Assembly: GCA_934438135.1 (NCBI GenBank) | Contig: CAKSBP010000044.1 | Coordinates: forward strand, 1-24,491 | Length of the DNA: 24,491 bases | DNA from: an uncultured Clostridium sp. | GTDB lineage: Bacteria > Bacillota > Clostridia > Lachnospirales > Lachnospiraceae | Reading direction: 5' to 3' | Part shown: piece by piece, positions 15,069-22,498 of the stretch | Position numbering within the stretch: the first letter of the stretch is position 1 | Layout of the letters: each line of letters begins with the position of its first letter | Made by a program: the position numbers and the translations under genes | Notes under the pieces: generated by a model | The model's database searches: none | The model's input: the letters and a program-made list of their open reading frames with translations, nothing else | What the model was told of the DNA's origin: nothing

Positions 15069-15878
15069 ATGCCTTGGTGTCCTAACTGTAAATCCGAATT
15101 TTCGGATGGCATAACCAAATGTCCAGACTGCAATTCCAGTCTGGTCGATAAACTGGAAGATACGGTTATTATTCCGCTGGTTCAGTTTATGGAAGAAACC
15201 GAAGCATCCCGCTTCGTTGACTTTGTAAAATATTCAGGAATTGAAACGATTTCTTATGAAACTGCGGAACATAATCTGGGATTTAATATCCGAGGACGTG
15301 AAGAAGATTCCAGACAGATTTTTAACCTGTTCAATGGTTTCCGAATGGGAGAACAGGAAATCGAAGAAGAATCTGGGGAAGAGGAGGAAGACACTCCAAA
15401 AAAAGAGGCTGCTTTTGTAAAAAAACGTGACCAGTATTCCGATGTATCTTCCACTGGTGTCATGCTGATTGTGGTCGGTATCTTTGGACTGATTTATGCC
15501 CTGCTGAACATTTTTGGTATTCTTCATGTTTTATCGGGTATTGTACCAGAAATCCTTAACATAGTCATTTTTGCTGCTGCACTGGTTTATGGAATTTATT
15601 CTCTTCATAATGCCAAAACACTGAAAGAAGAAGCTGATAAAGAAGATCAGCTTGCCAATGAAATCCGTAACTGGATGAAAAAACATATTACTAAAGAAAC
15701 CATTGAAGCAATTCCAGTTGAGCCTGGCCTTCCAGAAGAACTTGCCTATATAGAACAGACAGAAGCCCTTCAGAAACAGGTTCTAAAACAGTTTGAAACC
15801 AATGATATAGGACTTGTAGAAGATCTGGTAGAGGAATATTATCAGTTTGTTACAGAAAAAAAATTATATGAAGAATAA
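15069..15878 (+). CDS. Zinc-ribbon membrane protein of unknown function
   Basis: 269 aa. An N-terminal zinc ribbon has CxxC pairs Cys4/Cys7 and Cys18/Cys21. The following segment (about 33-92) resembles a small DUF2007-like alpha/beta domain (LVQFMEETEASRFVDFVKYSG). Next come a highly acidic Glu run (97-107), two membrane segments (about 128-154 and 160-180) and a helical, acidic C-terminal region. Domain order suggests a cytoplasmic sensor or adaptor with both ends inside. It is the only confident plus-strand gene in the window. GAGGAGG precedes the ATG. Function unknown; similar zinc-ribbon plus two-TM proteins are common, uncharacterised clostridial proteins. Confidence 0.85.
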   Translation: MPWCPNCKSEFSDGITKCPDCNSSLVDKLEDTVIIPLVQFMEETEASRFVDFVKYSGIETISYETAEHNLGFNIRGREEDSRQIFNLFNGFRMGEQEIEEESGEEEEDTPKKEAAFVKKRDQYSDVSSTGVMLIVVGIFGLIYALLNIFGILHVLSGIVPEILNIVIFAAALVYGIYSLHNAKTLKEEADKEDQLANEIRNWMKKHITKETIEAIPVEPGLPEELAYIEQTEALQKQVLKQFETNDIGLVEDLVEEYYQFVTEKKLYEE

Positions 15879-15887
15879 TATTTAATT

Positions 15888-15935
15888 AAAAAATATGCTG
15901 CAAAATGATAAATACTATTTGCAGCACATTTTTTA
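15888..15935. terminator. Bidirectional terminator between convergent genes
   Basis: TGCTGCAAA (15896-15904) pairs perfectly with TTTGCAGCA (15918-15926), loop 13 nt, with an A-rich left flank and T-rich right flank. It serves both the plus-strand zinc-ribbon gene and the minus-strand lipid kinase gene. Confidence 0.9.
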
Positions 15936-16832
15936 TTACTGTACTTCCATATTCCTGAAAATCGACATTGCCTGTTTTTCGTTATGAATTACAGCTTCTT
16001 TATGGTCTCCTCCAAATTCGCCATCCAGTGTCCAGGAAATATCTTCGGTACTGGAAATCTTCACTTTGGAAGCTTTGAAAAAGTACATATTATCATTGCT
16101 TACATCATTTAAAAGAAGGGAACCTAAGATGGAATTCAGTTCCAAAGCATTCTTTGGTTCTTTGATTAACAGCACTTCAAACAGTCCATCATCAAAACAG
16201 ACATTCTCTCCCTTAAAGCTTTTCATTCCACCAACGGAGATGGAATTGGTTACCATACCATAAATAATGCGGTCTTCAATTACCGTATCCTCATATTCCA
16301 CTTTCACGTCATATGCCTGAATAGATGGCAGACTCTTTGCGCCTTCCAGAATATATGCTAAATGTCCCAGCACATTTTTTGTCTGCTGTGGCGTTGAATA
16401 AGACACTTCCGTAAATGCACCGAAGGCTGCGATGTACGTAAAATAATCTTCATTAAACCTGCCTAAATCGCACTGAAACAATTTATCATTTGTAATAATT
16501 TTTGCTGCTTCCACATTATCTGCGGAAATACCCATGCTTCGTGCAAAATCATTCGTACTTCCAGATGGAATATAGCCAATCGGTTTGCTTATGTCTAACT
16601 CCATCACGCCAGTTACCACTTCATCCAGAGTTCCATCTCCTCCTGCACATACAATAACATCAAAATCATTTCCATATTTTTTTACTGTCTCCGTAGCATC
16701 CCTTGGCTTCTGTGTCGTATACACGGTCACAATATAGCCAGCTTTGGTAAATTCATCAACAATCGCAAGCAGATTACTTTTGATTGTCACTTTACCCGAT
16801 TTCGGATTCACTACAAACAACATATGTCTCAT
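15936..16832 (-). CDS. YegS/BmrU-type diacylglycerol/lipid kinase
   Basis: 298 aa, full length for the family. The N-terminus is FVVNPKSGK (6-14). The nucleotide-binding motif is GGDGTLDEVVTG (64-75), followed by YIPSGSTNDFARS (87-99). The C-terminal motif LDGEFGG (269-275) supplies a catalytic Asp/Glu. Such enzymes phosphorylate diacylglycerol or related lipids at the cytoplasmic membrane face. The substrate could be diacylglycerol, as in DgkB, which recycles lipid from lipoteichoic acid synthesis; this is not provable here. The ATG overlaps the TGA of the SNF2 gene as ATGA, with GGAGG inside the SNF2 gene end, so translation is coupled. Confidence 0.92.
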   Translation of the reverse strand: MRHMLFVVNPKSGKVTIKSNLLAIVDEFTKAGYIVTVYTTQKPRDATETVKKYGNDFDVIVCAGGDGTLDEVVTGVMELDISKPIGYIPSGSTNDFARSMGISADNVEAAKIITNDKLFQCDLGRFNEDYFTYIAAFGAFTEVSYSTPQQTKNVLGHLAYILEGAKSLPSIQAYDVKVEYEDTVIEDRIIYGMVTNSISVGGMKSFKGENVCFDDGLFEVLLIKEPKNALELNSILGSLLLNDVSNDNMYFFKASKVKISSTEDISWTLDGEFGGDHKEAVIHNEKQAMSIFRNMEVQ

Positions 16833-19800
16833 AAAAATAATTCCTCCAGTTCCTCCCTACTCAGCTGATTAATAAACACTTCCTTGGATTTAATGACAGA
16901 ATCTGATAGCTGTTTCTTACGCTTCTGAAGCTTATCAATTTTCTCCTCAATTGTATTTTTCGTTAACAGACGGATAACCTGAACAGATTTCTTCTGTCCA
17001 ATTCGGTAAACACGGTCTGTTGCCTGCTCTTCTACTGCCGGGTTCCACCATGGGTCGTAATGAATAACTACATCGGCCCCCACTAGATTAAGCCCTGTTC
17101 CTCCAGCTTTCAGGGAAATCAAAAATACGCTCCGTTCCCCTTCATTAAACTGCATTACATATTCTTTTCTCTCTTTCACTTTCGTCCCACCAGACAAATA
17201 AAAATAATCGATTTCCTGTTTCTTAAGTTCCTCCGCAATCAATTCTAACATGCTGGTAAACTGAGAGAAAATCAGAATTCTATGACCATTCTCCAGAATA
17301 TCGGAAACAATCTGCAGTAAAAGCTTCAGTTTTCCGCTGCCACCTTCATAATTTTCCACAAAGGTAGACGGATGGCAGCAAATCTGTCGCAATCTTGTCA
17401 AAGCTGCCAGTATCTGAATACGGCTCTTTTCAATTCCGTTCTTACTGATTTCAAGGGATAATTCTTGTTTTATATTCTGTAAATATGCCTGATATACTTT
17501 TTCCTGCTCTTCGGTCATTTCAGCCATCATCTTCACTTCAATCTTATCCGGCAGTTCCGTTAACACATCTTTTTTCATTCTTCGCAGAATAAATGGCTCG
17601 ATATGCTTTCCTAAATCATCCAAAACTGCTTCATCCGATTCTTTCATAATCGGCTTCTCAAATTTCTCTACAAACCGGTTGTGGGTATACAGATAATTCG
17701 GCATGATAAAATCAAACAAAGACCACAATTCGGACAGTGAATTTTCAATCGGTGTACCAGTCAGTGCAAACTTGTGCCTTGCAGCAACCTGCTTAACAGA
17801 CTTTGCATTCTGTGACTGTGGATTTTTAATAAACTGTCCTTCATCTATAAACATTGTATGAAACTCATATTGTCCATAATGCTCAATATCACGCCTAATC
17901 AACGGATACGATGAAATGACAACATGAAATTCCTTTGCATGGTTAATCTGTTCTAGTCTCTCTTCTGGTGTTCCTTCAACAATTACAGTCTTGATAGAAG
18001 GAGCAAATTTTTCAAACTCTTCCTGCCAGTTAAATACCAGAGATGTCGGTGCAACCACCAGAAACATAGCTTCTGGATTCTGCTCCAGACAAAGAGCAAT
18101 ATACGTAATAGTCTGAAGTGTCTTTCCAAGCCCCATATCATCTGCAAGAATTCCACCAAGGTGGTTATCTGCCAAAATGTAGAGCCATTTAAAACCAACT
18201 ACCTGATAAGGACGAAGATCTGCCTGAATCAATTCCGGTACTTCTACATTTACAGACTTCGGTTTTAAAATATCCTCTAACAGTTCTTGATAAGAAGCTC
18301 CTTTTTCACATTCAATCCGGTCATAATTATCAATAATCTGATCCAGATACATGGCCGAATATGCTGGAAGACTGATATTTCCTTCTTCGTCAATATTCTC
18401 TCCTTCAACATCTAACTGTTCCAGAAGATTTCCAATCTGGTCAATCTCCATTCCAGATAGATTTACAAAACTGCCGTCCTTCAAACGATGATACTTTTTA
18501 CGCTGTTTCAGGGATTCAAAAAATTCCTTCAGTTCATTCTTTGGAACTGCATCATATACAATGTTCATTTCCAGGAGTTTAATATTTTCATTAAATCCGA
18601 TAGAGGTACGAATCAGGCTACTGGTACTAACTTTAAAATTTTTCATTTCATCCGAGTGAAATACCTGATACTTCTCGTTCATGGCATAAATATCATGATT
18701 CAGGAATTCATAGATATCGTTATCTTTTTTAAGCAGAAAAAACTCCTTATATGGTTCAAACTGCAGCTGTTCCATATAATCAAAGAAATCACTTTCCTCT
18801 TCTTTTTTACGTATCAGTATAATACCTGATGGAATATTATTCAAGAGTGGATTAATTTCATAGTTTCCGTACTGGAATAATACCGTTGCCTTCACATAGC
18901 GCTTATATTTATCCAGATAAATCTTAATCTGTAAATCTTCATTAATATACTTATCTTTCAAACTCTCCGGCACATTAATTTCCATAGTTTCATGAATCCG
19001 AGGCAATACGGATTCAATAAATTTATCCTTCAGTTCACCGCTGAAATTCAACGATTCATTTTCTTTTTTTATCGTATTGAAAAATGGAAGATAATTGGAA
19101 ATAAACTCGCTGGATGGCTTATATAGCACATTTTCATAGAGCAACAGTGAACCATCTTCAGCCAATGGCTTCACTGGCTTATTTTCTTTCATTTCAATAC
19201 TAATGTTATCCTCATCTGATTCAATCCGGAAAGCAATCGGCGGATTTCCTTTTACGAAACGGATTCCCTGGTAAAGTTCTTCCCCCATATCAATGCAGAA
19301 TTCCTCTTCTCCTATATAATCAAGCAGCTGATAAAGCATATTTTTAGTAAGAGCTATCTCTGATTTATTAAATAGGTTATTATAATAAACTTTTCCTAGA
19401 GCTTCCTGTATCTCATAAATCTCACCCAGATAGTTTACAATCGGTTTGGCACCTCTGGAAAAACGACTCTCTCCTGCAAGAAATTTAAATTCTTTTCCAA
19501 GAACAATATTCTCTCCTGACGCCAGTTCATGCAGAAACTTCTTAATATTCTGCACTTTATACAACCTAGTGCTTCCTGCCCGCAGGGATAAAAATACTTT
19601 CGAATCTCTCATCCGCAGCAGTCCTGGAAAATGAATGGTTACTTCCACATGGAATGTCTCACCCATCAACGGTGTCTTGAATTGATTATTAAAGTACTCA
19701 ATAATATTGTACAGATTCTTTTCTTCTTTGGTTGCCGGTTTCTTTGTCTCGCTTCGCTCCATATAATTCGCAATATAAAGCAGTGCTGCAATCACATGCT

Positions 19801-20044
19801 TGCATGCCCCATTATGTTTAATATGAGACGGACAATTGCAGGAATACTTAATCCCTCCATCTTCGCCTTCGTGAATGGTTACCAAATACTGGTTACTTCC
19901 TTTTACTGTCGCACGATACTGTTGACTTGTCTTAGACCATGTGACATTAGAAACCGCATTGTCCTTATAATATCTCAAACCTCTAAAATATGTTGCTTCA
20001 TCTGTTGCTAAACGTTTAATTGAATCTTTTGATATTCTAAACAT
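16829..20044 (-). CDS. SNF2-family helicase with SWIM zinc finger
   Basis: 1071 aa. A SWIM zinc finger CxCx9CxH (Cys69, Cys71, Cys81, His83) is followed by a long bacterial SNF2-helicase-associated region (about 100-590). The Swi2/Snf2 ATPase shows Walker A DMGLGKT (636-642), box DEGQ (734-737) and GTPIE (763-767). The C-terminal helicase half has FSQFTSM (926-932), KAGGTGLNLV (979-988) and ATDRVYRIGQ (1008-1017). This is the standard architecture of bacterial Swi2/Snf2 proteins (HepA/RapA-like or HelZ-type). They translocate on double-stranded DNA; the cellular job here is unknown. The DEAD box reads DEGQ, usual for this family. First gene of a two-gene unit with the lipid kinase. RBS GAGAGAG. 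Confidence 0.93.
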   Translation of the reverse strand: MFRISKDSIKRLATDEATYFRGLRYYKDNAVSNVTWSKTSQQYRATVKGSNQYLVTIHEGEDGGIKYSCNCPSHIKHNGACKHVIAALLYIANYMERSETKKPATKEEKNLYNIIEYFNNQFKTPLMGETFHVEVTIHFPGLLRMRDSKVFLSLRAGSTRLYKVQNIKKFLHELASGENIVLGKEFKFLAGESRFSRGAKPIVNYLGEIYEIQEALGKVYYNNLFNKSEIALTKNMLYQLLDYIGEEEFCIDMGEELYQGIRFVKGNPPIAFRIESDEDNISIEMKENKPVKPLAEDGSLLLYENVLYKPSSEFISNYLPFFNTIKKENESLNFSGELKDKFIESVLPRIHETMEINVPESLKDKYINEDLQIKIYLDKYKRYVKATVLFQYGNYEINPLLNNIPSGIILIRKKEEESDFFDYMEQLQFEPYKEFFLLKKDNDIYEFLNHDIYAMNEKYQVFHSDEMKNFKVSTSSLIRTSIGFNENIKLLEMNIVYDAVPKNELKEFFESLKQRKKYHRLKDGSFVNLSGMEIDQIGNLLEQLDVEGENIDEEGNISLPAYSAMYLDQIIDNYDRIECEKGASYQELLEDILKPKSVNVEVPELIQADLRPYQVVGFKWLYILADNHLGGILADDMGLGKTLQTITYIALCLEQNPEAMFLVVAPTSLVFNWQEEFEKFAPSIKTVIVEGTPEERLEQINHAKEFHVVISSYPLIRRDIEHYGQYEFHTMFIDEGQFIKNPQSQNAKSVKQVAARHKFALTGTPIENSLSELWSLFDFIMPNYLYTHNRFVEKFEKPIMKESDEAVLDDLGKHIEPFILRRMKKDVLTELPDKIEVKMMAEMTEEQEKVYQAYLQNIKQELSLEISKNGIEKSRIQILAALTRLRQICCHPSTFVENYEGGSGKLKLLLQIVSDILENGHRILIFSQFTSMLELIAEELKKQEIDYFYLSGGTKVKERKEYVMQFNEGERSVFLISLKAGGTGLNLVGADVVIHYDPWWNPAVEEQATDRVYRIGQKKSVQVIRLLTKNTIEEKIDKLQKRKKQLSDSVIKSKEVFINQLSREELEELFL

Positions 20045-20173
20045 ATTCTGATCTCTCTCTGCTTTAAATTCTTATTCATGTCCAGTCTGATAGAACCAGC
20101 TGTTTCCATTCTATCACGTTTTTTCACGCAAAAATGACATGCAGCCGGACAACGGCATAAATTTCATCTTTTT

Positions 20174-20184
20174 ATTATACCATA
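20174..20184 (-). promoter_or_regulatory. Possible SNF2 gene extended -10 promoter
   Basis: Minus strand TGGTATAAT about 130 nt upstream of the start codon, a perfect -10 with extended TGn. No convincing -35 at 17 bp, so support is moderate. Confidence 0.4.
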
Positions 20185-20261
20185 TTTCAATAGATTATAC
20201 ATACCCGAAAGATAATTTTTTATCTTGGAAATTAAATACAATTATTTTTTTACAAGAACAT

Positions 20262-20300
20262 GAACAAAAAGCAGCAACGAAAATTAAATTTCACTGCTGC
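20262..20300 (-). terminator. Strong intrinsic terminator of candidate small transcript
   Basis: On the minus strand GCAGCAGTGAAA (20300-20289) pairs with TTTCGTTGCTGC (20282-20271) over 12 bp including two G-U pairs, loop TTTAAT, then TTTTTGTTC. It could also stop read-through from the LytTR gene. Confidence 0.85.
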
Positions 20301-20421
20301 TCTGTTCACTTCATGCAATAAGAGATATAGTCGAAGCATTGACTACCAGGTATCCAGACATTTTCCCCTCATGTTGGATCTGTCTATCGCTTATCAGTTA
20401 AGTACTTCCATATATTATGGT
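20265..20421 (-). ncRNA. Candidate small RNA or micro-peptide transcript
   Basis: A near-consensus promoter (20428-20456) and a strong terminator (20262-20300) enclose about 157 nt without a normal gene. The only reading frame with an upstream purine-rich site is a 16-codon frame (20361-20311, starting MSGYLVVNAS, GAGGGG just upstream at suboptimal spacing). No known RNA family was recognised. Confidence 0.4.
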
Positions 20422-20427
20422 ATCTTT

Positions 20428-20456
20428 ATTATATTTTCATTTTTTATACTTTACAA
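20428..20456 (-). promoter_or_regulatory. Promoter of candidate small transcript
   Basis: Minus strand TTGTAA (20456-20451), exact 17-bp spacer, TATAAT (20433-20428). It lies in the 472-nt gap between the SNF2 and LytTR genes, downstream of LytTR. The rest of that gap holds the SNF2 5' region and an AT-rich stretch. Confidence 0.6.
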
Positions 20457-20516
20457 GAGTATGTGCTCAACAAACAGTTTTTTTGCATAAAATACAGATT
20501 AGCTCACTAAAACTTT

Positions 20517-21251
20517 TCAAAAGGTTTTATTTATTTTACATTCATCTGCTATCTGCTGATAAAGTCTACGGAAATTTTTAGATTTCTGCTGAGATAAAGG
20601 TACTGTAACTCCATTTTTTAAATGAATAAAGTATCCTTTAATATAAGCAATCTGCATCAAATTCACTACAAAACTCTTGTGCGGTACTTCAAAGTTAAAT
20701 TTTTTCATCTTCTGTGCTATATTCGAAATTTTTTCACCATGTATTTCATAGACCTTTCCTGTACATTCATGTATTAGAACATTCCGATTGCAATATTCAA
20801 AATACATAATTTCCTGAACAAGAAACGTTTTTTTTCCATTCCTCAGCCAAAAGGTAACAAATGGAACTATCTGCTCCTCTTTTTCACCATAAATCAGTGC
20901 ATCGTACAAAACCTTATAAAGCTCACTGAACACTATCGGTTTCTTTAAATATGCAAATGCATGAACCTGAAATGCTTCTTTCATGTAACTCTCCAGTCTG
21001 GATACGTAAACAATCTTCACCTGCCTGTCTGCATGCCTTAGTAAAAAACTGTTTTGAATATCCTCCACTGGCTGTTCTCCGATTTCTAACAATGCAAGAT
21101 CATAATGCAGCTGTGAATTAATTATTTTTTTCCCATCAGTATAAGAATGAATCATCATGTCAACATGTATACGTTCACCAAATGTATGTACTTTGTCGCA
21201 TAATATTTGATTAACCATCCGGTTTCTGTCACAAACTGCTATTTTCATCAT
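20517..21251 (-). CDS. LytTR response-regulator-like protein with altered receiver
   Basis: 244 aa. The N-terminal receiver-like fold (1-120) starts KIAVCDRN. The normal acidic pair is reduced to Asp8 followed by Arg9, and the phosphoacceptor position in YDLALLEI is Glu56 instead of Asp. Ser84 and Lys103/Lys104 (YLKKP) remain. A LytTR DNA-binding domain follows (about 130-240: VQEIMYFEYCNRNVLIH, VPHKSFVVNL). AgrA/VirR-type LytTR domains bind promoter repeats. The Glu could mimic phosphorylation, giving a constitutive or ligand-controlled regulator (inference). No histidine kinase is nearby. The promoter at 21283-21311 is strong. RBS AAGGAG precedes ATG-ATG. Confidence 0.88.
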   Translation of the reverse strand: MMKIAVCDRNRMVNQILCDKVHTFGERIHVDMMIHSYTDGKKIINSQLHYDLALLEIGEQPVEDIQNSFLLRHADRQVKIVYVSRLESYMKEAFQVHAFAYLKKPIVFSELYKVLYDALIYGEKEEQIVPFVTFWLRNGKKTFLVQEIMYFEYCNRNVLIHECTGKVYEIHGEKISNIAQKMKKFNFEVPHKSFVVNLMQIAYIKGYFIHLKNGVTVPLSQQKSKNFRRLYQQIADECKINKTF

Positions 21252-21282
21252 TCAACCGACTCCTTATGTTTAATTCTATTTT

Positions 21283-21311
21283 ATTATAGCAACATAAATT
21301 GGAATTTTCAA
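21283..21311 (-). promoter_or_regulatory. LytTR regulator promoter
   Basis: Minus strand TTGAAA (21311-21306), 17-bp spacer ending TGC, TATAAT (21288-21283): strong with an extended -10. Short dyads GAATT(n3)AATTC and AATTG(n8)CAATT overlap the -35 and could be an operator. Confidence 0.75.
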
Positions 21312-21334
21312 TTCGTTTTATACACTTTATGGTG

Positions 21335-21445
21335 AAAAAGCAAATCATATCTCAGAAGGTATCTAGAAAATTCAGTGTTTCCATTTCTATATTTAGAATT
21401 TATAAAGGAAATTTTTAAATGAACGAGATATGATTTGCCTTTTTT
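21335..21445. repeat. Long inverted repeat between S66 peptidase and LytTR genes
   Basis: GCAAATCATATCTC (21340-21353) and its exact reverse complement GAGATATGATTTGC (21425-21438) bracket 71 nt. An A-run precedes the left arm and a T-run follows the right arm, so on either strand it reads as hairpin plus T-tract. Inner arms TTTCC/GGAAA can also pair. It may terminate the miaB-S66 transcript, but the loop is much longer than usual, so a small palindromic element is also possible. Confidence 0.7.
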
Positions 21446-21460
21446 CCACTTAAAATACTT

Positions 21461-22474
21461 CTACTTATACTGCTGCACAAACGTTCCTCTTCCTCCAGCA
21501 CTCTGAAAGATCCCCATTGCGCCATTTATAACGGTAAACTGTGGTGCCTTATGTCCAATGTCTGCTTCCAGAATAATCGGTACATTCAACTCTCCTAGAA
21601 CAGAAAGAACTGCTTCTTGATAACTCGTACCCACTTCTGACTCATAAAAACACGGGCGGCCGAATACAAAGCCTTTTGCGGTGTCAAACCACCCAGCTTC
21701 TTTCAGATGCCACAAACCTATCGTTAATGCTTCACTATTTAAAGCAAAGCTTTCTAAATACCAGAGGATTCCATCCTCTTCATATTTTGCATTGAATTCT
21801 TTTACTTTATCGTATTTGGTGCCACAGAGGTTTAAAAGTACATCCAGGCAGCCACCGAGGAGACGTCCGCTCACAGAAAGAGCTTCTTCTCCTCTGGCAT
21901 TTACCCAATTCACAGGTTCTGTCAGGGTATACCCTTCCAGGCCTGTGACTTTATCATAAAATCCATCTTCATAAAAATCAAAACTGGTCTGTTTTACCTG
22001 GCTTCCACGAAGGATTTCAAAATTATTTTCTACTGCTTCATGCCAGTCCTCCATCCCAAAATCGTTAAAATTATTCCCGTAAATCGTAGCAATATCACAT
22101 AAGGTGGTTATGGTAAACGTAAGACCGGTATTATCCGAATAACCCTGAAACCAGACAGGATGCTCACGAATCACATCAAAATCAAGAAGAGACAGCATTT
22201 CCACCAGATAATCTCCACCTTTTGCAGAAATAATGGCTTTTACCGCGTCATCTTCCACCAGTTCCATAAATTCCCTGGCACGTTCTTTAGCACATGCACT
22301 TCTTCCCTTTTCACTGATTCGCACATTGGATGTTTCCTTCACTGGGAAACCGTAAAGTCCCAATGCTTCTTTTCCATGATCTAATCTTCTGAAATCAGTT
22401 TCTTTTTTATTTCCATCGCTGGGCGCTGTTACTCCAATCACATCGCCCGGCTTAATAAAATCCGGATAAATCAT
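21461..22474 (-). CDS. S66 family LD-carboxypeptidase (MccF-like)
   Basis: 337 aa. S66 serine peptidases either cleave the terminal D-Ala from murein tetrapeptide (LdcA) or inactivate microcin C-type peptides (MccF). The catalytic triad is Ser113 (GYSDNTG), Glu241 (WYLESF) and His308 (DIGHKAP). The N-terminal PGDVIGVTAPSD segment is typical. Length and the SDNTGLT loop look MccF-like, but I cannot decide between self-protection and peptidoglycan recycling. GGAGG lies just before the ATG. The gene begins 24 nt after miaB ends, so it shares that operon, and the inverted repeat at 21335-21445 follows it. Confidence 0.92.
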   Translation of the reverse strand: MIYPDFIKPGDVIGVTAPSDGNKKETDFRRLDHGKEALGLYGFPVKETSNVRISEKGRSACAKERAREFMELVEDDAVKAIISAKGGDYLVEMLSLLDFDVIREHPVWFQGYSDNTGLTFTITTLCDIATIYGNNFNDFGMEDWHEAVENNFEILRGSQVKQTSFDFYEDGFYDKVTGLEGYTLTEPVNWVNARGEEALSVSGRLLGGCLDVLLNLCGTKYDKVKEFNAKYEEDGILWYLESFALNSEALTIGLWHLKEAGWFDTAKGFVFGRPCFYESEVGTSYQEAVLSVLGELNVPIILEADIGHKAPQFTVINGAMGIFQSAGGRGTFVQQYK

Positions 22475-22498
22475 CTTTCCTCCATTCCTGCGTATCTT

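Noticed and set aside
20311..20361. 16-residue frame as an AgrD-like autoinducing peptide
   Set aside because: It has no Cys/Ser-based thiolactone core with acidic tail and no AgrB neighbour; left only as a possibility inside the candidate small transcript.
20139..20490. Short plus-strand frames between SNF2 and LytTR genes
   Set aside because: No RBS and no resemblance to proteins; the region is better explained by the minus-strand promoter and terminator pair.
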